From contig NZ_CP128360.1 of NCBI RefSeq assembly GCF_030345095.1, positions 2,170,001-2,234,000 of the forward strand: 64,000 nucleotides of DNA, given 5' to 3'. The position numbers and the translations under genes are program-made. Of this stretch, positions 33,446 through 41,368 are shown in pieces (the stretch's first letter is position 1; every line of letters begins with the position of its first letter). This DNA is from Solwaraspora sp. WMMA2056. Its GTDB lineage: Bacteria; Actinomycetota; Actinomycetes; Mycobacteriales; Micromonosporaceae. The notes under the pieces are model-generated. The model worked only from the letters and a program-made list of their open reading frames with translations. It was not told the DNA's origin and searched no databases.

Positions 33446-34186
33446 TCAGCGGCGGCGGTCCGGGTCGTCGTCGGGGCGCGGCTGTCGTCGTCCGTTGTCG
33501 TCGTACGGCCGGGCGCGGTATCCGATGGTCGCGAGTCGATCGACGTCGAGTAATTCGAAGCGGCGTGGTGCGGTGCGCAGCAGGCCGTCGCGACGCAATT
33601 CGCTGATCGCGGTTACCACCGCGTTGCGGGAGGCGCCGATCAACTGCGCCAGGCCGTCCTGGGAGATGCCGAGATCGAGGACGGCCCGGCGGGGTCCGTC
33701 CGGGCCCGCCTTCGCGAGTCGCAACAGGGCCCGGACCAGCCGTTGTGGCACCGGCAGGGAGGCGATCTCCACGCGTTGTTCGTCGGACTCGCGTAGTCGC
33801 GCGTTGGTGTACCGGCGCAGCGCCACGTGCAGCCCCCGCTCCTCGACCAGAGTGAGGAACTGTTCGTTGGTGAGTTTGCGGGCGGTCATCTGACTGAGCA
33901 CCGAGACACTGGCCGACCGGGGCGTTCCGTCCAGCGCCGCGATGTCGCCCAGCAGGTCGCCGGTGGAGCGTACGGTCAACATGGTTTCACTGCCGTTGGC
34001 TTCGGTGCGGTACACCTTGGCCGCACCGGAGACCAGGACGAAGACGTCGCGGCTCTGGTCGTCCTGCAGGAAAAGCCCCTGTCTGCGCCGGATCTGCACG
34101 AGCTGACCGGCCTGCTGCAGCGCCTGCCAGTCGGTGGCGGTGATGTGATCGGTGAAGCTGACCCGTACCGGGTATGCGGCGGCCAT
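33446..34186 (-). CDS. CRP/FNR-family cNMP-binding transcription regulator
   Basis: A 246-aa regulator. The N-terminal cyclic-nucleotide-binding domain (about 10-125) keeps a phosphate-binding cassette, GDIAALDGTPRSASV, with Arg90 where cAMP/cGMP phosphate is held. This follows the PKA/Epac style (GE-x-A-L-x-x-x-x-PR-x-A) with Asp for Glu. The C-terminal HTH_Crp_2 (about 150-225) has LGISQDGLAQLIGASRNAVVTAISELRRDGLL. No Fe-S Cys are present, so it is not an FNR oxygen sensor. It lies 179 bp upstream of, and in line with, the cyclase-fold gene. ATG 34186 chosen; GTG 34192 is an alternative. Confidence 0.88.
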   Translation of the reverse strand: MAAAYPVRVSFTDHITATDWQALQQAGQLVQIRRRQGLFLQDDQSRDVFVLVSGAAKVYRTEANGSETMLTVRSTGDLLGDIAALDGTPRSASVSVLSQMTARKLTNEQFLTLVEERGLHVALRRYTNARLRESDEQRVEIASLPVPQRLVRALLRLAKAGPDGPRRAVLDLGISQDGLAQLIGASRNAVVTAISELRRDGLLRTAPRRFELLDVDRLATIGYRARPYDDNGRRQPRPDDDPDRRR

Positions 34187-34189
34187 GCG

Positions 34190-34206
34190 CACACCGTACC
34201 GATGTG
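34190..34206. promoter_or_regulatory. Candidate CRP-type operator at the regulator start
   Basis: CACA-N9-TGTG straddles the start region of the CRP-like gene. A TCAC-g-GTGA dyad lies at 34223-34231. CRP proteins favour TGTG/CACA arms, though with different spacing, so autoregulation is possible but weakly supported. Confidence 0.25.
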
Positions 34207-34296
34207 GACGGAACGGAGGAAATCACGGTGACGTATGTCCGCGGGTGTCGTAGGGACAATTTCCCCCACCCGTACGGACGCGGCAGCGGTCCGACG

Positions 34297-35457
34297 TCAG
34301 TCCTGCTGGACGGCGTCGGGATTGGCCAGCAGGTAATCGTCGAGGGTGCCGGCGCGGACGGCGTCGAACATCTCCAGGCTCTCCGGGGTGAGCCGCTCGG
34401 CCGCCGTACTGCTGAATCCGGCCGGGTTGAACTCGCCGCCGTTGGTCTTCACCATGATCAGGTCATTGGCGGTGACCCCGCGCAGGGTGAACACGAAATC
34501 CGCGATGGGGATCCCGCCGGTGTCGAGGACGAACGCTTTGCCCGCCGCCGTGATCACCCGGTCGATCCTGGCCAGGTCGGTCAGTACGCCGGTGCTGCTG
34601 GCCTCCTGCACCATGGCCTTGATCAGCTGTCGCTGGTGGCGTTGCCGGTCGTAGTCGCCGTTGGGTAGGCCGTACCGCTGGCGGGAGTAGTCGAGGGCCT
34701 CCCAGCCGGCCATCCGCTTGCAGCCCACCTCGTGCCAGAGCTCCTCGCCGCCGCCCACCTCACGGGCCTCGGCCAGCCACGTCGGCGTGCCGTCGACCAG
34801 GCGCATGTGCTGCGACATGACCCGCTGGTCGACGCACATCTCGACGCCACCGAGCGCGTCGATCACGTCGCGGAAGCCGCCGAAGTCGATGATCGCGGCA
34901 CCGTCGAACTCGATCCCGGTGAGCTCCTTGAGGGTGAGTGCGACGAGCTGGGCCCCGCCGGCCCGGCCGGCACCGTTGCGGGATCCGGCGAAGAACGCGT
35001 CGGTGATCTTCGACTCGCCGCCGGGATGGTCGCTCGGTGCGAACGCCGGCACCTCGACCCAGGTGTCCCGGGGCACCGAGATCAGGTACGCCTGGTCGTG
35101 GGTTTCCGGGATGTGCAAAATGATGATCGTGTCGGACCGCATCTCGCCGGGGCGGCTGCCCCGCTCGTCGACGCCGAGCAGCAGCATCGTGACCGGTCCG
35201 TCGAGTGCCTCGCCCGGCTCCTCGTCCTGTGCCGGCAGCCGTGCCGCGCCGGCCAGCAGGTCCTGCTGCTGGATCTGACCGGTGTAGCGCTCGACGAGGA
35301 CCCGGCTGGTGACCAGGGCGGCGGCGCTGGTCGCCATCAGCAGGCTGCCGACGACCACGGTCAGCACCGCCCAGATCGGGGTACGCCGTTGCGGTCGCGA
35401 CGCTTGCGCGGTCGGGGGGCTGCTCGGTGCGCTGGTGGTTGCGCCCGGTGCCGACAT
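34297..35457 (-). CDS. LytR-CpsA-Psr (LCP) family cell-wall ligase
   Basis: A 386-aa membrane-anchored protein. A Ser/Pro/Thr-rich cytoplasmic leader (1-25) is followed by one membrane helix (about 27-50, WAVLTVVVGSLLMATSAAAL). The LCP domain (about 88-330) opens TMLLLGVDERGSRPGEMRSDTIIILHI with the conserved Asp and Arg. It continues YLISVPRDTWVEVP, ITDAFFAGS and the YSRQRYGLPNGDYDRQRHQRQLIKA signature with the polyprenyl-phosphate-binding Arg residues. Family role: transfer of wall polymers from lipid carriers to peptidoglycan. It is a single gene. Confidence 0.9.
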   Translation of the reverse strand: MSAPGATTSAPSSPPTAQASRPQRRTPIWAVLTVVVGSLLMATSAAALVTSRVLVERYTGQIQQQDLLAGAARLPAQDEEPGEALDGPVTMLLLGVDERGSRPGEMRSDTIIILHIPETHDQAYLISVPRDTWVEVPAFAPSDHPGGESKITDAFFAGSRNGAGRAGGAQLVALTLKELTGIEFDGAAIIDFGGFRDVIDALGGVEMCVDQRVMSQHMRLVDGTPTWLAEAREVGGGEELWHEVGCKRMAGWEALDYSRQRYGLPNGDYDRQRHQRQLIKAMVQEASSTGVLTDLARIDRVITAAGKAFVLDTGGIPIADFVFTLRGVTANDLIMVKTNGGEFNPAGFSSTAAERLTPESLEMFDAVRAGTLDDYLLANPDAVQQD

Positions 35458-35703
35458 GCCAATGCTCCAGTCGAGGGGTGACGGGGCCAGGACACCGATG
35501 TCTTACCCCCGACCCTACGTCGTCAAGCTGCGAATTCACTGAGAAGTACCATGTCGTGAAACAGTCCACTGTGTTTGGACGCGGCGGCGGAGGGTCGACC
35601 GGCCCTGGTGTCGGTGGCCATCCGGTGGTTGCCTGGTGGTTGTCTGGTTCTGGCATGGTGGAAGGGCCGGCCAACCCGGTCAGGCGGCACAAGGAGGCAG
35701 CAG

Positions 35704-35973
35704 ATGGAAATCGGCGGCATCTTCTCGGCACTGATCATCGGTCTCATCGTCGGGGCGCTCGGGCGGCTGGTGGTGCCCGGCAAGCAGGATCTGAAGATCT
35801 GGGTGACGCTGCTGATCGGGGTGGTGGCAGCCCTGCTCGGCACGCTCGTCGCGAGTCTGATCGGGGTGGCCGACACCCGGGGGCCCGACTGGATCGAGTT
35901 GGCGCTGCAGGTCGGCCTCGCCGCCGCCGGGGTGGCGGTCATCTCCGGTGCCAGCGCCCGCCGCAAGTCCTGA
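35704..35973 (+). CDS. GlsB/YeaQ/YmgE-family small membrane protein
   Basis: An 89-aa protein with three hydrophobic segments (about 5-22, 33-55 and 65-82): IFSALIIGLIVGALGRLVVPGKQ, VTLLIGVVAALLGTLVASLIG and ALQVGLAAAGVAVIS. The GRLVVPGKQ loop and Gly-rich helices are the family hallmark (transglycosylase-associated protein). It is often stress-induced. AAGGAGG lies 6 bp before the ATG. It is a single gene, and a 19-bp tandem repeat starts inside its last codons. Confidence 0.88.
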   Translation: MEIGGIFSALIIGLIVGALGRLVVPGKQDLKIWVTLLIGVVAALLGTLVASLIGVADTRGPDWIELALQVGLAAAGVAVISGASARRKS

Positions 35974-36038
35974 CGTCAGCCGTAAGTCCTGACGCCCGCC
36001 GTAAGTCCTGACGTCAGCCGACGGTCCGCAGCGTCAGC
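35962..36038. repeat. 19-bp tandem repeat spanning a stop codon
   Basis: Three copies of a 19-bp unit, CG(C/T)AAGTCCTGACG(T/C)C(A/C)GC, begin at 35962, 35981 and 36000. A degenerate fourth copy ends near 36038, overlapping the 3' end of the convergent TPR gene. The first copy contains the stop codon of the GlsB-like gene. Confidence 0.8.
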
Positions 36039-37191
36039 CGACGCGGCCGGTCAGCCAGGTGCGCTCGATGGCGCCGAGATAGCGTTCGCGGTGTTCCTCC
36101 CGGGCCAGGGCCCGCAGCAGGAAGTCCATGTGGTCGCAGATCTCCCGGGCCCGGCGGGTCGACTGGCAGGTCTGGTAGAGCACCGCCGCGTGCAGGTCGG
36201 CCTCGGCGTAGTTGCCCCGCAGCACCTCGTCGGTCCAGCGGATCAGCGAGGTCCACATCGGCTTGATCTTCGCCCGGCGTTCACTGGAGTCGAGCCGGTT
36301 GATCGCCTCGGCCGAGCGGTCCCGGGCGTGTGGCAGCGCCTGCGCCTGGGCGGCGAGCAGGGCGAGGAAGAACGGCGTCGCGACCAGTTCGTGGTCCAGC
36401 CGGTTGGCCTGCTGGTGGGCGTCGCGCGCGGTGGTGAAGTCACCGTTGTCGCGCAGCAGCAGACCGAGGCAGTTCCAGTTCTGGGCGTCGTCGGGGCCGT
36501 GTTTGGTGGCGCTGCGTGCGTACGCGAGTGCCCGGTCGGGGTGGGCGTAGCGGTGCAGCAGGGCCAGGGCCCGCTCGGTCGCGTCCGCCGGCAGTTTGTA
36601 CGCCATCGCGGTGGTGAGCTCCTCCTCGGCGGCGGCGTCCTCGCCGAGGTTGGTCAGTGACCGGCCCAGTCGGTAGCGCACCCGTGGGTTGCGCGGGTCG
36701 AGCTCCACCGCCCGGCGCAGGCACTCCACCGCCTTCTCGTAGTAGCCCTCCCAGTAGGCGGCCTCACCGAGGTTGAACAGGTAGGAGACCTCGACCTGGG
36801 TGGTCAGCCGGTGGTCGAAGTCGCTCAGCCGTGACTGCATGTCCTCGATGAGCAGGTGGACCTGCTCGGACTGACGTTCGGCACGGGTGACGGCGGTCTC
36901 GACCCGGCCGACCAGCGTGTCGGTCTGCCCGGACAGCGTCTCGGCCTGCAGGATCGCCCGGTCGGCCTGGGCGACGATCTCCTGGGCGACGACCCGTTGC
37001 CGGTCCAGTTCGAGCCGGGCGCGGGCCCCGGTGCGCCGGATGGTGCGTAGTTCCCGGACTCCGACGAAACCCGCCAGCACGAAGACGACTGTCAACGCGG
37101 TGACCAGTAGTGCAAAAGCCGCAATTATCCCACCGGACCAGGCGATGATCAGTTCGGCGATCTGGATCGGGTCGGGGGTGGCCGGCTCCAT
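36034..37191 (-). CDS. Membrane-anchored TPR protein
   Basis: A 385-aa protein. One membrane helix lies at about 18-42 (GGIIAAFALLVTALTVVFVLAGF). A predicted coiled coil follows at about 45-130 (RARLELDRQRVVAQEIVAQ and on). From about 135, TPR-type repeats appear: YLFNLGEAAYWEGYYEKAVE, LRRAVELDPRNPRVRYRLG, ANWNCLGLL-like units and related helices. The rest is helical. It likely scaffolds proteins at the membrane. It is alone and its partners are unknown. Confidence 0.75.
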   Translation of the reverse strand: MEPATPDPIQIAELIIAWSGGIIAAFALLVTALTVVFVLAGFVGVRELRTIRRTGARARLELDRQRVVAQEIVAQADRAILQAETLSGQTDTLVGRVETAVTRAERQSEQVHLLIEDMQSRLSDFDHRLTTQVEVSYLFNLGEAAYWEGYYEKAVECLRRAVELDPRNPRVRYRLGRSLTNLGEDAAAEEELTTAMAYKLPADATERALALLHRYAHPDRALAYARSATKHGPDDAQNWNCLGLLLRDNGDFTTARDAHQQANRLDHELVATPFFLALLAAQAQALPHARDRSAEAINRLDSSERRAKIKPMWTSLIRWTDEVLRGNYAEADLHAAVLYQTCQSTRRAREICDHMDFLLRALAREEHRERYLGAIERTWLTGRVG

Positions 37192-37305
37192 GTACCCAGC
37201 GTAACCACACTGTGCGCGTGATTGACTACTCTAAGTGGCCAAACTGATGCGCCGCCCGGTCGATGGGGGTGTGGCGATCGACCGGTCGGCCATAGGCTGA
37301 CCGAC

Positions 37306-38934
37306 ATGAATATGAGAAAGCCTCGATATCTCGGGTCGGTGGCCCGCCGCGCGGGCACGGTCCTCGTCGCGACGTCGCTGCTGATGCTGACCCCCGCCGC
37401 CGGCCACGCCACGCCGTACACCGATCCGCACGTGGCGCCGCTGGCGGCGCCGCACACCGACGCGCACGTCGGTCCGCTCGCCGTACCGCTCGACCAGCTC
37501 ACCGTGACCACCACGCAGGTCGCCTTCGGACTGCAGCGCCCGACCGCGATGGTCGCACCCGACGACGACAGCGACCGACTCTTCATCACCGAGAAGACCG
37601 GCCGGGTGCGGGTCTACCACCCGGACACCGGCCTCGCCGCCGCACCGCTGCTCGACCTCGGCGACCGGGTCGACACCAGCGGAAACGAGCGTGGCCTGCT
37701 CGGCATCGCCACCTCACCGGACTTCGCCACCGACCCGGTGATCTACCTGGCGTACACGGCGTTGCCCGACGGGGCGGTCACCCTGGCACGGATCGCCCTC
37801 GACGACCCCGGCCAGCAGCCGGTACCGGTGGACGAGGTGGAAGTCGTCCTCGCCCAGCCGCACGCCGAGTTCGCCAACCACAACGGCGGCCAGCTGGCGT
37901 TCGGCACCGACGGCTACCTGTACTGGAGCATCGGCGACGGCGGCGGAGCCGACGACGTGCTCGGCACCGGGCAGGACCTCGGCACCCTGCTCGGCAAGAT
38001 CCTGCGGATCGACGTCTCGGCCCGCTGCGGCGAGCTGGCGTACTGCGTACCGGCGGACAACCCGTTCGTCGGCGACGCCGACGCCCGCGCCGAGATCTGG
38101 GCGTACGGGCTGCGCAACCCCTGGCGCTTCTCGGTCGACCCGGCCGACGGCTCGCTGTGGATCGCCGACGTCGGCCAGGGCCGGTACGAGGAGGTCAACC
38201 ACCTGCGGGGGCAGCCCGGCGCCAATCTCGGCTGGTCCTGCCGGGAGGGCCCGGTCGAGTTCGACCCGCAGCGCTGCGACCCGGCCGCCGACTACGTCGA
38301 CCCGGTCTTTCACTACCAGACCTCGGTCGGCGGCTGCGCGGTGATCGGTGGGCACGTCTACCGGGGCAGTGCGTCGGCCGACATCGCCGCCGGGACCTAC
38401 CTGGCCACCGACTACTGCTCGGCGACGGCGTACGCGGTCCGACCGAGGGTCGACGGCGGGTACGACACGGCGGTCATCGGCGAACTGCCGATCCAACCCA
38501 CCTCGATCGGAGTGGCCGCCGACGGCGAGTTCTACCTGGTCAACGACCTGCCGGGGCAGCTGCACCGGATCTCGTTCGGCGCACCGGAGCCGGAGCCCGG
38601 CTGCCAGGTCGGGTACCGGGTGGACAGCGACTGGGGTGCGGGCTTCAGCACCTCGGTCACGGTCGTCAACACCGGCGACGAACCGGTCGACGGCTGGTCC
38701 GTCGGCTGGACCTTTGCCGGCGACCAGCGGGTCGCGGTCGCCTGGAACGCGGTGGCGACGCAGGTCGGCCCGGCGGTGACCGCGACGAACGCGGCCTGGA
38801 ACGGGACGATCCCAGCCGGCGGCAGGGTCGCCTTCGGGTTCCTCGGGGCCAGCGGCACCGGCGGTGGTGCCGGCCCGGCCCCGACCGACTTCACGCTCAA
38901 CGGCGCGCCCTGCGCGCCGGCACCGGTCGGCTGA
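37306..38934 (+). CDS. Secreted PQQ-type sugar dehydrogenase (GSDH) with CBM2 module
   Basis: A 542-aa exported protein. The signal peptide covers about 1-35 (basic RKPRYLGSVARR, hydrophobic TVLVATSLLML). The glucose/sorbosone dehydrogenase propeller (about 60-430) shows RPTAMVAPDDDSDRLFITEK, GLLGIATSPDF, the NHNGGQLAFGTDGYLYWSIGDGG motif, and AYGLRNPWRFSVDP; these match PQQ- and Ca-binding regions. A C-terminal CBM2-like domain (about 440-540) has DWGAGFSTSVTVVNTG and WSVGWTFAG, with the WN and AAWNG aromatic positions. It may oxidise sugars or polysaccharide ends while bound to cellulose or chitin. A 19-residue Pro/Ala/His repeat follows the signal (DPHVAPLAAPHTDAHVGPLA). Confidence 0.85.
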   Translation: MNMRKPRYLGSVARRAGTVLVATSLLMLTPAAGHATPYTDPHVAPLAAPHTDAHVGPLAVPLDQLTVTTTQVAFGLQRPTAMVAPDDDSDRLFITEKTGRVRVYHPDTGLAAAPLLDLGDRVDTSGNERGLLGIATSPDFATDPVIYLAYTALPDGAVTLARIALDDPGQQPVPVDEVEVVLAQPHAEFANHNGGQLAFGTDGYLYWSIGDGGGADDVLGTGQDLGTLLGKILRIDVSARCGELAYCVPADNPFVGDADARAEIWAYGLRNPWRFSVDPADGSLWIADVGQGRYEEVNHLRGQPGANLGWSCREGPVEFDPQRCDPAADYVDPVFHYQTSVGGCAVIGGHVYRGSASADIAAGTYLATDYCSATAYAVRPRVDGGYDTAVIGELPIQPTSIGVAADGEFYLVNDLPGQLHRISFGAPEPEPGCQVGYRVDSDWGAGFSTSVTVVNTGDEPVDGWSVGWTFAGDQRVAVAWNAVATQVGPAVTATNAAWNGTIPAGGRVAFGFLGASGTGGGAGPAPTDFTLNGAPCAPAPVG

Positions 38935-38959
38935 CGCCCGCCAGGGTGGGCCGGTCGGG

Positions 38960-39406
38960 TCAGGTCAACGGCCTGGCGACGACCGGCTCACCGGGGGCGA
39001 AGGCCTGCGGGTCCAGCACGGCGATCGCACCACCGCCGAAGAATCCGTGGTTGACCAGCACCAGCCGGTGGCAGTCCGGATCGCCGGTGCGGTCGGGCAA
39101 CTGTCCCGCCAGTGCCCGGACCTTCGTCGCCGACGACTCGTCGAGGGTGAATCCGTCCGGCCCCCAGACTCCGCTGACCTGGAAGAACTCCTGCTCGCTG
39201 CGCTGCCGGTCGCCGTTGAGCACGATCATCCGGTCGGAGCCGGTCAGCGCGCTCGACGCCTCGTTGAGCCCCCACGCCGAGTAGGTGGCCGTGCCCGACT
39301 CAGGGGCCTCGCCGATTCCGATGCCGGTGCATCCGCCGAGTGCCAGCAGCGCGACGACCGCCAGGGTCAGCGCTGCGGAGAGACCGCTGCGTCGCGTCTG
39401 CGCCAT
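38960..39406 (-). CDS. Lipoprotein, hypothetical
   Basis: A 148-aa lipoprotein. The signal peptide ends with the lipobox LALGGC (Cys about 26). The mature part shows no known motif; it includes SALTGSDRMIVLNGDRQRSE, DCHRLVLVNHGFFGGG and two Cys in all (one lipidated). The function is unknown. It lies 13 codons after the CBM2 dehydrogenase on the opposite strand and 41 bp beyond the DUF2470 gene's stop, without overlap. Confidence 0.7.
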   Translation of the reverse strand: MAQTRRSGLSAALTLAVVALLALGGCTGIGIGEAPESGTATYSAWGLNEASSALTGSDRMIVLNGDRQRSEQEFFQVSGVWGPDGFTLDESSATKVRALAGQLPDRTGDPDCHRLVLVNHGFFGGGAIAVLDPQAFAPGEPVVARPLT

Positions 39407-39447
39407 GCGGTGATGGTTGCACAGAGTAGGTGATGCGGTGCGGCGTG

Positions 39448-39849
39448 TCAGGACTCTGCGTGGCGGGCCGGTACGCCCAGCTGGGCGCACGCCTCCTGGT
39501 ACATCCGGACCACCTCCCGGCGGACCTGCGCCCGCTCGGTCAACCGGTACGCGAACGGCACCCGCAGTGGGACCTCGGCCTCGTCGATGGTGGCGGCGAA
39601 GTCGATCCCGTCGGCGTCCAGCCCGGTCATCCGGGCCGCGCTGGCGGCCGGCGCGCCGCCGAGCGAACGGCAGATCAGCAGTGAGTCCGCCGCGTGGTCG
39701 TCGTTCATGTGGTGGGCGATCTGAGCGACGACGTCCGGGGTGAACGGACCGACGGACCGGTCCTGCGGCCGGTCGGCCGGCTGTTCCTGCGGCTGGTCGG
39801 CCGGCTGTTCCTGCGGCTGGTCCTGTGGCCGGTCGTGCGCCGCGGTCAC
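39448..39849 (-). CDS. DUF2470 (haem-utilisation-associated) protein
   Basis: A 133-aa protein. A disordered DQPQEQPA repeat head (about 8-28) precedes the DUF2470 domain. That domain reads FTPDVVAQIAHHMNDDHAADSL, LLICR and MTGLDADGIDFAA, ending with an R-x-E-V-V helix. DUF2470 is the C-terminal domain of HugZ-type haem oxygenases and recurs next to haem-uptake genes. The GTG start overlaps the haem oxygenase stop. A role in haem binding or degradation is inferred from operon and family. Confidence 0.82.
   Translation of the reverse strand: MTAAHDRPQDQPQEQPADQPQEQPADRPQDRSVGPFTPDVVAQIAHHMNDDHAADSLLICRSLGGAPAASAARMTGLDADGIDFAATIDEAEVPLRVPFAYRLTERAQVRREVVRMYQEACAQLGVPARHAES
39774..39821 (-). 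repeat. 24-bp in-frame tandem repeat
   Basis: Two exact 24-bp copies encode DQPQEQPA in the head of the DUF2470 protein, flanked by diverged copies. Confidence 0.75.
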
Positions 39850-40523
39850 GCCGCCGACTCCATCGACTCCGGCGTCGCCGGCTTCGGGTCGCCGTCGTGG
39901 CCCAGCTCGGCGAGGACCGCCGTGTTGTGCCGGTACGCCACGGCGACCTCGCCGACCAGGGCGGCCTCCGCCGTGACGTCCAACGGCAGGGCATCCAGCC
40001 GGGCCCGGTACGCGTCCTTGTAGGCGCGGGCGTCGTCGATGCCGGCGAAGTGGTAGAACGCCACCCCGCCCGCCGGGGTCAGGTCGTAGGCCCGCGCCAC
40101 CTGCCGACCGATGTACAACCCACCGGAGAGGTCGCCGAGATAACGGGTGTAGTGGTGGGCGACGAACGCCGGCGCGAAGGTGAAACAGATTTCCTGCATC
40201 CGGGCGACGTAGCGGCGGGTCGCCAGGTTCGGGCTGATCCGGCCGGCCCAGTCCGGGCCGAGCAGGAACGCCAGGTCGGCTTCGAGCGCCGGCAACCGGG
40301 TCAGCCGGTCGTCGACGAAGCCGCCGGCGACCAGGTCGTCGCGCATCGCCTCCGCCGCCTCCTCCAGCACCTGGTAGATGAAGTAGTGCTGGGCGACCAG
40401 GTCGGTGTAGCGCTCGCGGGGCAGCTCCCCGGCGACCAGCGCGGAGACGTACCGCTGTGACTCGGCCGCCTGATGGTCCTGCCAGCTGGCCGCCCGCAGC
40501 CGGGCGGAGAAGGTGTCGCTCAT
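39846..40523 (-). CDS. hmuO: Biliverdin-producing haem oxygenase (HmuO-like)
   Basis: A 225-aa all-helical enzyme. The N-terminal region has LRAASWQDHQAAESQRYV, with the proximal His in DHQAAE. The distal helix shows YTRYLGDLSGGLYIGRQVA, the Gly-rich signature above the haem. A FAGIDDARAYKDAYRARLDALP segment completes the family pattern. The reaction breaks haem into biliverdin, CO and ferrous iron. Its ATG overlaps the stop of hmuV. It shares the haem operon, so uptake and degradation are coupled. Confidence 0.92.
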   Translation of the reverse strand: MSDTFSARLRAASWQDHQAAESQRYVSALVAGELPRERYTDLVAQHYFIYQVLEEAAEAMRDDLVAGGFVDDRLTRLPALEADLAFLLGPDWAGRISPNLATRRYVARMQEICFTFAPAFVAHHYTRYLGDLSGGLYIGRQVARAYDLTPAGGVAFYHFAGIDDARAYKDAYRARLDALPLDVTAEAALVGEVAVAYRHNTAVLAELGHDGDPKPATPESMESAA

Positions 40524-41368
40524 CGTGGGGGTTCCTTCCAGTTGTCGACGGTCAGGCCCTGCCGTCTCGGGACGACCAGCGGCAGCCCGGTGCCAGGGTG
40601 CGTCAGCACTTCGATGTCGTGCCGGTACACCTCGCTGAGCAGGTCGCCGGTGAGCACCTCGGCCGGTGGTCCGACGGCCCGCAGCCGGCCGGCCGACAGC
40701 AGCGCGATCCGGTCCGCGTAGGCGCCGGCCAGGCCGAGGTCGTGCAGCACCACCACGACCGCGTCACCGGCGGCGGCCCGCGCCCGGGCGATCCGCAGCA
40801 CCAGCTCCTGATGGTGCAGGTCGAGCGCGGCGGTCGGCTCGTCGAGCAGCAGCGCGGTCGCGCGCTGGGCGAGCACCCGGGCCAGCGCGGCGCGGGCCTG
40901 CTCCCCGCCGGAGAGCGAGGTGAAGGTACGGCCGGCGAACTGCGCCACGTCGGTGGCCCGCAGACAGTCGTCGACGATCTCGTCGTCGGAGGCCTCGGCG
41001 GCCGACCCGGCCCACGGTGCCCGGCCCATCCGGACCACCTCGGCGACGGTGAACGGGAACGACAGGACGCTGCGTTGGGTCAGTACCGCCCGCCGCAACG
41101 CCAGCTCGACCGGCGTCCAGGCGTTCAGCGCGGCACCGTCGACGCGGACCGTCCCGGCGGTCGGCGACACGTCACCGCCGACGACGGCAAGCAGGGTCGA
41201 CTTGCCGGCACCGTTGGGACCGACGAGGGCGACCACTTCGCCAGTGTGGACGACGAGGCCGACTTCGTCGAGGACCGTACGGCCGCCGAGTCGTACCCGC
41301 AGCCCGTCGACCTCGATCAGTGGGGTGCCGACCGGGTGCCCGGCGGGCATCCTCGGCGGCCGGGTCAC
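40520..41368 (-). CDS. hmuV: Hemin ABC transporter ATPase HmuV
   Basis: A 282-aa ATPase. Walker A is GPNGAGKSTL, the Q-loop follows, then signature LSGGEQARAALARVLAQ, Walker B LLLDEPTAALDLHHQE and switch His in VVLHDLGLA. It matches the FepC/BtuD/HmuV siderophore-haem class. GTG 41368 overlaps the permease stop (GTGA), and the stop overlaps the haem oxygenase start. It energises HmuTU import. Confidence 0.92.
   Translation of the reverse strand: MTRPPRMPAGHPVGTPLIEVDGLRVRLGGRTVLDEVGLVVHTGEVVALVGPNGAGKSTLLAVVGGDVSPTAGTVRVDGAALNAWTPVELALRRAVLTQRSVLSFPFTVAEVVRMGRAPWAGSAAEASDDEIVDDCLRATDVAQFAGRTFTSLSGGEQARAALARVLAQRATALLLDEPTAALDLHHQELVLRIARARAAAGDAVVVVLHDLGLAGAYADRIALLSAGRLRAVGPPAEVLTGDLLSEVYRHDIEVLTHPGTGLPLVVPRRQGLTVDNWKEPPR

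Noticed and set aside
34174-34668. Plus-strand frame with a GGAGG near 34216 opposite the LCP gene 3' end
   Set aside because: It lies mostly antisense to the well-supported LCP coding region and its protein has no recognisable features, so it is taken as a mirror frame.
37222-37305. Upstream start for the PQQ dehydrogenase
   Set aside because: It would bury the signal peptide behind 28 polar residues. ATG 37306 gives a normal signal sequence.
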